DNA of 64,000 bases, from assembly GCA_964478165.1 (NCBI GenBank), contig CAYZGU010000027.1, positions 62,001 to 126,000 of the forward strand, written 5' to 3'. Positions within the stretch are counted from its first letter, which is position 1; every line of letters begins with the position of its first letter. This stretch comes from CAYZGU01 sp964478165 (GTDB taxonomy: Bacteria > Poribacteria > WGA-4E > JAJDTR01). Made by a program: the position numbers and the translations under genes. Below the pieces are notes generated by a model, which saw only the letters and a list, made by a program, of their open reading frames with translations, searched no databases and was not told where the DNA came from. Of this stretch, positions 27,769 through 35,996 are shown piece after piece.

Positions 27769-28332
27769 AAGGTTTGTAGCCCTGAACGAGGGCGCATGTC
27801 ATGGGCACTTCCGTTCTAGAGTCCACGTGCTTTTCTGTATCCGCACGGTCTACGAAACATAGTTCCGGATTGGAGATTGCCTGGTCTCTCAGGCGAATTG
27901 TGCGGCTGCGGGATGTTCTCACATTGCTTAGATTTGATGTTGGCGTTGAGTGTACACAACTCCAACATCGCAGAATTGTTTTTACTATGGAATCGCGATT
28001 ATTTTCTTGGTCGTTCGTGAAGCCCTAAGGAGAGCCAATTACCGGGATCGATCTCCCTGCGAACCACCATCATACGATTGGACCGCTGCTTGGCAAATCG
28101 TATGATGGTGGTTCCACCGCCAGATTGGTTGCAATGGAGGTATGCTATGCTGCTTACGAATCTGCACTAGAAAAAAAGCTTCAAACAGGCTAGTTCCGGC
28201 GATGAACAACGTCCAACACATGATGGAGAACACAAGAAATCCGGCAACCAAAATGTCATGCGTAGAACGCGCAAGAGGATTCAAAGCTGGGCAGGATGTT
28301 GCTCAGATTAAGTGACTCGGGCTGAAATTTGG
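27769..28332. other. Convergent intergenic region with a long perfect hairpin
   Basis: About 560 bases lie between the heme operon and the convergent aminotransferase gene. A short hairpin GCCCT-GAACG-AGGGC sits near 27780 without a T-run. The main feature is the 19-base-pair inverted repeat at 28061-28114. No gene was identified. Confidence 0.5.
28061..28114. repeat. Perfect 19-bp inverted repeat, 16-base loop
   Basis: GAACCACCATCATACGATT (28061-28079) is the exact reverse complement of 28096-28114. No T-run follows on either strand, so it is not a standard rho-independent terminator. It could be a small mobile-element remnant, a processing signal between convergent genes, or a protein-binding site. 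Confidence 0.7.
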
Positions 28333-29484
28333 TTAGCACAAAATGCTTTTGATTGTGTCAACAACGATGTGAATGTCTTCCGTTTCTAGATTGGGGTGTA
28401 ATGGCAAGCTCACAACGCGCTCAAAGGTAGATTCAGCACACGGAAAATCTCCTGCCCGATAGCCGTACTGTTGTTGATAAAATTGGAAAAGGTGTAATGG
28501 AGTGTAGTGCACGCTACATTCGATGTTGGCTTGACGCATTGCTTCAATGAATTCGTCGCGATTGGTTCTCAGTCGTTCGGTCTGAAGTTGGATAATATAA
28601 AGATGACATGAATGTCGGTTTATCGTTTCTTGGAGCGGTGTGACAACTTCGGGAAGAGTCTCAAGTGCTTCATTGTAGGTTTGAACATGTCGTCGACGAA
28701 TTTCAGTCTGCTCGTCCAACTTAGTGAGCTGGCATAGGCCCATGGCTGCCTGGATATCGGTCATGTTATATTTGTATCCCTGGCTGTCGACTTGATAGTG
28801 CCATGCACTTCGATTGGACTGACGCGTCCACGCATCTTTATTCAATCCGTGCAAACGCATAGGTTTGATTAACTTGGCAAGCGTATCATCATTTGTAGTG
28901 ATCATGCCACCTTCACCAGTTGTCAGATTCTTGTTGGCATAAAAGCTAAAAGCCGACATGTCACCGATAGATCCCACCCGTTGGCCTTTGTAGTCGGTTG
29001 GAATCGCGTGTGCTGCGTCATCAACGAGCACCAGATCGTGCTTTTGACAAAGTTCTGACAGGGCGTCCATGTCACAGGGAACACCCGCTATGTGCACAGG
29101 GAGAATCGCCCTCGTTCGCGGTGAGAGTTTTTCCGGAATCTTAGTCAAATCAATATTTAACGTACGAGAATTGATATCAACAAAAATAGGCTTTGCTCGC
29201 GTATAGTTAATAGCTTCGGCGGTTGCCGTGAAGGTATATGGTGTGGTGATGACTTCATCACCTTCTCCAATACCTGCAGCGATTAGAGCAAGATGTAAAG
29301 CAGCTGTGCAAGAACTTACTGCCAAAGCATGTTTGACGCCGATGTACTCAGCAAAACGCCGTTCAAACTCCTCCGTTTTTGGCCCTGTGCTAATCCACTT
29401 AGAAGCAATTACTTCCCCAACAGCTTTAATTTCGACATCATCAATCCACGGCCGTGCAAATGGTATGAAACGGTTCTGTGACAT
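28333..29484 (-). CDS. DegT/DnrJ/EryC1/StrS family aminotransferase
   Basis: A PLP-dependent sugar aminotransferase of 383 residues. These enzymes transfer an amino group to keto sugars linked to nucleotides, for surface polysaccharides or natural products. The sequence opens PFARPWIDDVEIKAVGEVI and has AVSSCTAALHLALIAAGIGEGDEV, DDAAHAIPTDYKGQRVG, and the PLP lysine in FSFYANKNLTTGEGGM. It continues with the conserved HGLNKDAW and YKYNMTDIQAAMGLCQL. The C-terminal SVHYTPLHLF is typical. The ATG has AGAGGA upstream. The nearest relatives by eye are PseC/ArnB/perosamine-type synthases; the sugar is not deducible. No other sugar genes are adjacent. Confidence 0.93.
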   Translation of the reverse strand: MSQNRFIPFARPWIDDVEIKAVGEVIASKWISTGPKTEEFERRFAEYIGVKHALAVSSCTAALHLALIAAGIGEGDEVITTPYTFTATAEAINYTRAKPIFVDINSRTLNIDLTKIPEKLSPRTRAILPVHIAGVPCDMDALSELCQKHDLVLVDDAAHAIPTDYKGQRVGSIGDMSAFSFYANKNLTTGEGGMITTNDDTLAKLIKPMRLHGLNKDAWTRQSNRSAWHYQVDSQGYKYNMTDIQAAMGLCQLTKLDEQTEIRRRHVQTYNEALETLPEVVTPLQETINRHSCHLYIIQLQTERLRTNRDEFIEAMRQANIECSVHYTPLHLFQFYQQQYGYRAGDFPCAESTFERVVSLPLHPNLETEDIHIVVDTIKSILC

Positions 29485-29593
29485 GAAAAAATCCTCTGTT
29501 CAGATATGTGGATTTTGCGTTTGAGATTTGACAAGTACGGTTGTACATGGATTTGAATGTGGAAAAGGCCTGGTGATGCATTCAGATGCGGTT

Positions 29594-30037
29594 CTATCTC
29601 TTTTGCAACGTCTCAATCATGGCTTCAAGTGCGAGATCGTAGCTATGGGCACCAAACCCACCGATCACGCCGAGAGAGATGGGGGCAATGTAAGAGTGAT
29701 GGCGGTAGGACTCACGTGCGTAGATATTAGACAGGTGGATTTCAATAATTGGAAGACTAACCGCCGATAGGGCATCGTGAATAGCAATACTGGTATGTGT
29801 GTAAGCTGCAGCGTTTATTAAAATACCATCTGCCCAATCAACATTCTCCCCAATTTTCGACACAATTTCTCCCTCGTGGTTAGACTGGAAGATTTTAAGC
29901 TCAGCGCCCTGCTCAGTAGCAATATCAGACAGATGCGCATTGATATCCTCTAGGGTCTGGCTTCCATAAATCTTAGGTTGTCGTGTTCCCAGGAGCTGGA
30001 GATTCGGCCCATGAATCAGTAGAATTTTCATTATCAT
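29594..30037 (-). CDS. aroQ: Type II 3-dehydroquinate dehydratase
   Basis: AroQ dehydrates 3-dehydroquinate to 3-dehydroshikimate, the third step of the shikimate pathway. The 147-residue protein has the type II signature: ILLIHGPNLQLLGTRQPKIYG (catalytic Arg and Tyr), NHEGEIVSKI, INAAAYTHTSIAIHDAL (with the usual Asn) and EIHLSNIYARESYRHHSYI (His, Ser and Arg contacts). The start could be the ATG at 30037 or, more canonically, the ATG at 30031. It lies about 110 bases behind the DegT gene on the same strand, though upstream of it in transcription order. No other aro gene is nearby. Confidence 0.95.
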   Translation of the reverse strand: MIMKILLIHGPNLQLLGTRQPKIYGSQTLEDINAHLSDIATEQGAELKIFQSNHEGEIVSKIGENVDWADGILINAAAYTHTSIAIHDALSAVSLPIIEIHLSNIYARESYRHHSYIAPISLGVIGGFGAHSYDLALEAMIETLQKR

Positions 30038-30163
30038 TTGGATTCTAGAACTCGAGATGTGTTATTGTCCTACTAGGATACATCTATTGTGGCACTTTGT
30101 AAAGTGTTTTTCGAAATAGCCAACATGGAAAGTGAGATGGAACAAGATGTGGTTTCCACTGCC

Positions 30164-31537
30164 TTATGTAATTTGACAAGGTGAATGCCACAGCGTCGAG
30201 TCCTGAATACGACGTAGCTCGACCACAAAAGAATTCGCTTCGAGTTCCACCATATCGTATGTAATGGCAGTTCCTTTTTCTACGTCAGCCTTCAACCTTG
30301 CGCCGTATGTAAGCCCCAACGGCACGAGGTTCTTTGCGCGAGCTATTTCTGCTCTTTCGATTAGACCGTTGAGAGTATATCCGCCGCTCCCATCCAGGGT
30401 TTCCCCTTGCTTCAAATCACGTTTGGTTAGCGCAATGACATCTGCGACCGGACTGGTGAGTGGAGCGCCTGTGGGCTGACCGTAGAGAGCAGCCTTAACA
30501 ATAGAAATCGGTGCTTCTACGGCCACTAAATGATAAGGGCGGTAAAGCAGGAAATTTTGTCCGTCTGCACTTGCGTGGAGGTGGTAGCCGGCTAGGTCCT
30601 CTTGGATATAAGGATGTTCGGTACGAATGACCACAAAAACACCCATATTGAGTGGCCGGTCTAGCATCGTCTTGCCGTCTCCGGCAATGCTGTTGGCAAG
30701 TTCGACCACACCATGCTGGCTGAGAATCCCTCCCCGATCCTTTAAACTAAATGCATTTGGGATGTCTGCGATATTAAGAGACGGTTCGTGCATGCCTCGC
30801 ACATCCGGTAGCAATCCCGTCATGTTTGCAAGTGCAGTCATTTCAATCTGTGCCTTCGACCCGTCTCGAAAAGAATTAAACATTCTTAAATTTATGGTGC
30901 GACGTTGAATCATCTCCTCGCTGAATCCAAAACGCTCCGCGACCGTATCTGGCGTGGCTGCACGATCTTCATCTAGGAATTCCGTACCGCGGCCAGCCGC
31001 TACAATTTCAAAACCGAGAGTCTTGGCCCAATCAACCATGTTCATGGTCACACCGGGTTGGTCTCCGTCCACTAATGTATAAACAACGTTCGCGCTGTCC
31101 GCTAGATGTTTCAGCAAAGGGCCTATGGTCACATCCGTTTCCACATTCACCATGACCAGATGTTTTCCGTGAGTAACAGCGTGGAACCCCACCCGTGCTC
31201 CAGCATCTGGAATTCCGGTCGCTTCTACAACAACGTCGATTAAGTTGGACTTAGTGATGCCTAGCCCATCTTCGGTGATGACCGGTTTTCCGCTTTGAAT
31301 GGCATCGTCAATTTCAACGGTGTTTTTTCCAACCCGGATCGATTCTTCGGCAATGTCAGTAGCAGTGTACGCGTGTCTGGCATGATTGAGATTAGTGTCG
31401 GCGATGGCAGAGGCTTCGACTCCTTCCATTTGCGAAAGCTGAGCGACCAGTCCCGACCCAAACTTCCCTGATCCTACAATCCCAACACGTATGGGGTGCC
31501 CATCCTTTGCGGATTTCTCAAGTAAAGCATTGTACAT
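30164..31537 (-). CDS. NAD(P)-dependent homoserine-dehydrogenase-like oxidoreductase with SAF domain
   Basis: A 457-residue protein of the COG4091 type. The N-terminal half is a Rossmann domain (IRVGIVGSGKFGSGLVAQLS) followed by a dehydrogenase catalytic region (VVVEATGIPDAGA, VMVNVETDVTIGPLL, YTLVDGDQPG). The C-terminal part contains a SAF domain of the sort seen in sialic acid synthases and FlgA (NLVPLGLTYGARLKADVEKGTAITYDMVEL). Relatives act in sugar-acid catabolism as oxidoreductases, though they were first annotated as homoserine dehydrogenases. The ATG has AAGGAGC six bases upstream. The substrate is not readable. It could form a transcription unit with aroQ and the aminotransferase, about 125 bases apart. 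Confidence 0.88.
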   Translation of the reverse strand: MYNALLEKSAKDGHPIRVGIVGSGKFGSGLVAQLSQMEGVEASAIADTNLNHARHAYTATDIAEESIRVGKNTVEIDDAIQSGKPVITEDGLGITKSNLIDVVVEATGIPDAGARVGFHAVTHGKHLVMVNVETDVTIGPLLKHLADSANVVYTLVDGDQPGVTMNMVDWAKTLGFEIVAAGRGTEFLDEDRAATPDTVAERFGFSEEMIQRRTINLRMFNSFRDGSKAQIEMTALANMTGLLPDVRGMHEPSLNIADIPNAFSLKDRGGILSQHGVVELANSIAGDGKTMLDRPLNMGVFVVIRTEHPYIQEDLAGYHLHASADGQNFLLYRPYHLVAVEAPISIVKAALYGQPTGAPLTSPVADVIALTKRDLKQGETLDGSGGYTLNGLIERAEIARAKNLVPLGLTYGARLKADVEKGTAITYDMVELEANSFVVELRRIQDSTLWHSPCQIT

Positions 31538-32298
31538 TCGAAGCTCCTTGCGGGATAGGTGGTGAAAGATTATTTAGTGAGATTTCCTTCTCGATTTGAG
31601 TAACCATTTCGACGGTAATAGCCGGGGTTTCCATGGAATGGATAGGGACGATCTGGGTTCGGATCCTCGAAGTCTCTCTTGGCAACGGTACGAAAAAATG
31701 AGATGGGATTCAGAACGAATATCAAACCATTTAATGCAATCGCAGATGGCGTTCGGGGCAGCAGTAGTAGATATTAGACCAGCTCCTGGATTTTGACCGG
31801 GTTGCTTGATGTACTCCTCGCTTACTCTCAACGACCGCTGTTCCATATGCATTGCTGATCGTTTTGGATTTGTTCACGATTTCTAAGGTAGTCTTAGGCT
31901 TCTCGATAATATTGCCTAAAGCCCGTGTTGCGCGAGAATCCTCTCCAGGACAACGCCCTATGTTTGCCCTACATTTGTCATCCAAGTTGTACATGAGACC
32001 AAATGTGGAGGGTGATCTCGCTAAGAGAGAAGAACTACGTTCGTTTCGATCGAACGTGAACGAACATCTTTAGGTTACTTGTTATTTTCGCATCCAGATT
32101 GACCACACCGTTATTCTCGAAACGCAGTCGTTTGGTTTCACTGTCTCTTATGTCTTTGGTGATGCTCGCGCAGTTAGCTCGTTACTGATAGTCGCATTTT
32201 GCTGATTCGCAGAGTTCTTGTGTTCTGATTTCTGGGAGGGAAACCTTGCGTGACCACTTGTGGGTCAGATTTTTCTTTCGATTGTGTTGCCACATTTA
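31538..32298. other. Intergenic region without a convincing gene
   Basis: About 760 bases. Overlapping open frames of 66-92 codons (31574-31994) lack start signals and resemble nothing known. No terminator or repeat stands out. Confidence 0.45.
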
Positions 32299-33060
32299 TT
32301 ACATCATCAGATCTCCGCCGTTGATATCGATTGCGGCACCCGTGATATATGGAGAATTGGCTACAAGAAAGAATACCAATTGTGCCACTTCATCAGGTGT
32401 TCCGAGTCTCGAGATTGGGAAGTTAGTTTCATATGCAGCTATTTGTTCCGCTGTACACTCTAATCGGACCATTTCTGTGTCAATCAATCCCGGACAGACC
32501 GCATTCACGGTGATGCCGAATGGTGCAACCTCTTTTGCCATCGCACGGGTCAAGCCGAGCACTCCTGCTTTGGAAGCGGTATAGTGTATGCCACCAAGCG
32601 TACTTACACTTCTCCCGGCCGACGACGACAGATTGATGATACGACCATATTTTCGTTTCTTCATGATTGGTAGTACAGCTTTTGAGCAGACAAAGGGGCC
32701 ATTCAGGTTCACATCAAGCACATGATCCCACTCCGATTTCGTCACATGGTCAACCCGGGTAGGATACAAAATCCCGGCACTATTGACTAGGATACTGACC
32801 GTGCCGTAGTAATCGATTGTCTCCTCAACCATCGAAGCAATCTGATGTTCTTCTGTCACGTCGGCTCTCAGTCCCAGTGCCCTATAGCCCTTCTCGCTCA
32901 GTTTCTCAGCCACGCGTCGTGCTTTGACGTCATTGATATCATTAATGACAACGGCGGCCCCCTTTTTTGCAAATTGTCTGGCTATCGCCATTCCCATGCC
33001 TTGACCCGCTCCGGTCACAATGGCCACCTGATTGGAAAATGTCGGTTCAAATGGTTCCAT
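32299..33060 (-). CDS. Short-chain dehydrogenase/reductase (FabG-like)
   Basis: A classical SDR of 253 residues with NAD(P) binding TGAGQGMGMAIA, NSAGILYP, the catalytic Ser in NLSSSAGRSVSTLGG, and the YTASKAG active-site Tyr/Lys. PGLIDTEMV and ITGAAIDINGGDLMM complete the signature. Many such proteins are 3-oxoacyl-ACP reductases, but dehydrogenases of sugars, polyols or steroids look the same. Asp in INDIND at the end of strand two suggests NAD(H) preference. The ATG lies seven bases after AGG. It stands alone on the minus strand with long non-coding flanks, so function stays open. Confidence 0.93.
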   Translation of the reverse strand: MEPFEPTFSNQVAIVTGAGQGMGMAIARQFAKKGAAVVINDINDVKARRVAEKLSEKGYRALGLRADVTEEHQIASMVEETIDYYGTVSILVNSAGILYPTRVDHVTKSEWDHVLDVNLNGPFVCSKAVLPIMKKRKYGRIINLSSSAGRSVSTLGGIHYTASKAGVLGLTRAMAKEVAPFGITVNAVCPGLIDTEMVRLECTAEQIAAYETNFPISRLGTPDEVAQLVFFLVANSPYITGAAIDINGGDLMM

Positions 33061-35430
33061 TTGCCTAGGTTCCTAAGAATTGTCGGATAGTGTGTTTTGT
33101 CAATAGGGTTAGACTTTCATTGAATTTGTACAACATCGAACTCAAATGGAGACAGTCATCTTATCAGGAAGTAGAAAACCCCTCAGTAGAAAAACCCGCT
33201 TTTTTGTGAGAGGTTTATTAAATGTATGAGTCGTTGAACCGGGTTGTTTTGCGTTGAAACCAGATGTGGTCTTCCTGAAAGTGTTGCTGTTCAACGAAGC
33301 CTCGCAACATCATTATGACATAGAATCGACGATTATTGCAACTTCTTCGACTTGTGACAATTTCATACGCCGGTACAGTCTTTTGCTTGCCATACTAATC
33401 GAAGTCTCTCAGATTCGGTGGAAGTGGACTAATTGCTGCAGATAATTCGGACTGCCATAATTCCGCGTTCTAGATTTCGTGATTTGATTCTCTCTCGGAG
33501 CATTGCAGCATGTCAAAGATTGCATAGCCGTAGATTCAATTTAGACGGTCAGAATTCGGGAAGGCAGCGATTCTAAAGGTCATTCGCATTCTGTTTGAAC
33601 CTGTTGGCACTAGCAGTTTGTGCCTGACATCTCGTTTTCTGAATCGGTCGTTGTGACGACCGTGCTGGGAAAAGATGGAGGATTGGTCTTTTTCACCTGA
33701 GAGAAAAAACGCTGAAACCCTTCAGAAGATTCAGTGGCTTTTCGCGTTCAGTGGCGTGGCAATTGCGCCATTAACTACGCATGTCATAATTTAGTTTGTG
33801 AAGCCATTTATGCACTGTCTCGAGTATTGCGCATAGGATCTCTAAGGCCGCCAGTGTCAATGTTACGGGTGCTGTTAGTCTTAGGCGGCTGGCTGTGTAT
33901 GGAAAAGATGTCAATGGTGTGATCAACATGACATGCCTGCTGAGTTTTGAGTGTTAGGAAGCAGTTGTCCCTCTTTTGTTGCTTGAATTGTACATACACG
34001 GTGTGATATACTGTCGTCCGTGAGCGTATGTGTGATTTAGGCCTTGACAAGGATTTGAAAGTTTTCGTGCACTCGTGTGCATGGCATAACAATACGACCG
34101 TGAGTCGTATCGTAGTCGACTACATATGTGAATGAAGAACCGCTAGGGAAAGAACATCTCAGCGCTGTGTTTTTCCCAGAGGTTAGGGACATTGAGCCTA
34201 GTGAAAAACAGAATTCGGGTGACCAATCGGCCTGCGAGAAAACGATGAGTTTGTAAGGACACCACTTTCAACAATAGGCAACAAGGTTCTAGTACGGAAA
34301 ATTCGATCGCAATCCAGGGGTGCTGCTGGTTTCGGTCTAAGAACGGCATTCACAGTGATGGGACCATTCGGGGGGGCTGACTTTTGAGAGGAACCTGAGG
34401 AGTCAGCAAACTCTCCGTGAAAAGTCATTTGATATTGCTGATAGAGTCCGTCTGATTCCGGTGCGTCGTCCAACGACCTGTTGCCGAGTTGGATATCGTA
34501 CCGGGTTTTCTCGGGCTCCAGGCTAGTTGGAAATCGTGATACTCTGATAGATTTCTACAGACTGAGTATTCTTTTGTGGAGTGAAAATCCGGATCGATTT
34601 AGTTCGAATGAGTCGAAAAACTTGGAAGATGTGCCGTTTTCCTTGAAGTTAGCAGGCTGAGTAACTTGTTAGCGCGGATAAATCTTGGGTCGAGTTTGCC
34701 ATTTGGCAGTGTCGACTCCAGCGTAGCAATGCGTCAAGGTTCGATGGAATAATTTTCAAGTCGCGCAGTAAAAAACGGTTGGCAATTAAGCGCCGACTCT
34801 TTAGCAATGCGGAACCATTTGGCCTGATTATGGGCATATCAACTAGAATATGCAAGAGGTACTGCTTGACATGATTAATGTCCGTTGCCGCGACCTTGAG
34901 ATATGATGTGGATACATATGACCTACTGTGCCTTCTTTTGCTTCACATATTGGCGCTGGTGGATTTGGTGTTGAAGCCTGTTTATATCTCTCAAGAGATT
35001 GGCTGGTTTGATGATGAAGTGCGCACTTGTCGAACAGCCGTTTTCTTGTCAAAAATACCCAGAATCTCGCTTGGTGGTGAGGTGGTGCTCCGATTGCCCA
35101 AACTTTGCTCTTCATTCACTGATGTGTCTGATTCAATCGTATGAGTTGTGCGTATGGAGTCGCGTGTGTTATAGACAGAATCGAGAAAAATGAAATCGTT
35201 AAATTGGCGTCGTAGTGAGTCACGCAATGTACATATCTGTCGGAGAAGGGCCGGTTCGGTCAACCCCGGTCTCAGTGGAATTGAAGAATGGAGACCAACA
35301 GTTTCGCCGGAGAGCTTTTCCAACTTCTCAAGCCGGCGATTAGATCTCAAAACTGATTAATTTCGGATACCCATTGGGAGTCAATTCTAGCACTTTAACT
35401 AGCTGTCAATTGTAAAGGGGAGACGTAAGC
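33061..35430. other. 2.4 kb region without a recognisable gene
   Basis: This is the longest gene-free stretch in the window. Short open frames exist (for example minus 34991-35350 and plus 34878-35144), but none has a good start or clear family. In the minus-strand frame near 35260 the sequence SIPLRPGLTEPALL is faintly like the 'vRPGiTdpA' motif of bacterial sugar transferases, which may point to a decayed gene. No tRNA, CRISPR or insertion-sequence ends were seen. The promoter of the IF-1 gene must lie at its right end, but I could not pick it out. Confidence 0.45.
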
Positions 35431-35874
35431 GTGAATCGTAGAAGACCTAGTGGTGGTGGACGTGGGCCTGCTGGTGGACGTGGGCCCGGTGGTGGACGTG
35501 GACGTGGGCCGCAATACGGCACCGGCAAAAGTCCAGTCAGAGCGGGATCCAAAAGCAAGAAGAAAAGGGCGAAAGAGAAAAAGAAACTAGACACCGTTGA
35601 CACCGGAGAGAACGTTGATTCTAGTAACCCGAATCAGACCACACCAGAAGCGAAAAGCGATAAAATTGTTGTAGAAGGGACAGTCACTGAAACGCTGCCT
35701 AATGCGATGTTTCGCGTCTTGTTAGACGAAGCAGATACTGAACATCAGATTCTTGCCCATATCTCCGGCAGAATGAGAAAGTTCTTCATTAAGATATTGC
35801 CTGGGGACACGGTGACGGTTGAACTTTCACCGTATGATTTGACGAGGGGTCGTATTACTTATCGCAAGAAGTAG
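35431..35874 (+). CDS. infA: Translation initiation factor IF-1 with Gly/Arg-rich N-terminal extension
   Basis: The last 72 residues are a normal IF-1: DKIVVEGTVTETLPNAMFRV, LAHISGRMRKFFIKILPGDT and ELSPYDLTRGRITYRKK, the S1-like OB fold that binds the ribosomal A site. Uniquely, about 75 residues precede it. First comes a repeated Gly/Arg/Pro segment (SGGGRGPAGGRGPGGGRGRG), then a lysine cluster (KSKKKRAKEKKK), then an acidic linker. The GTG start with AAGGGGAG upstream makes the extension part of the protein. Similar RGG/lysine tails occur on RNA-binding proteins and would add non-specific RNA affinity. Ordinary IF-1 is about 72 residues, so this is twice as long. Confidence 0.93.
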   Translation: MNRRRPSGGGRGPAGGRGPGGGRGRGPQYGTGKSPVRAGSKSKKKRAKEKKKLDTVDTGENVDSSNPNQTTPEAKSDKIVVEGTVTETLPNAMFRVLLDEADTEHQILAHISGRMRKFFIKILPGDTVTVELSPYDLTRGRITYRKK

Positions 35875-35996
35875 GCGCCGTCTGATTTTTCTGAGTAATG
35901 TTGTGTTCGGAGTAGCAAGTTTTCGGGCCTTGTGCGTGTCTTTTGTAATTAAAATTTATATACTGTTAGCGGTTTTAAAACTCGGATGCTGGGGAA

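Noticed and set aside
34991..35350. Minus-strand frame with SIPLRPGLTEPALL, faintly like a sugar transferase C-terminus
   Set aside because: Only one short motif fits; the rest of the family's conserved residues are missing and no upstream part was found.
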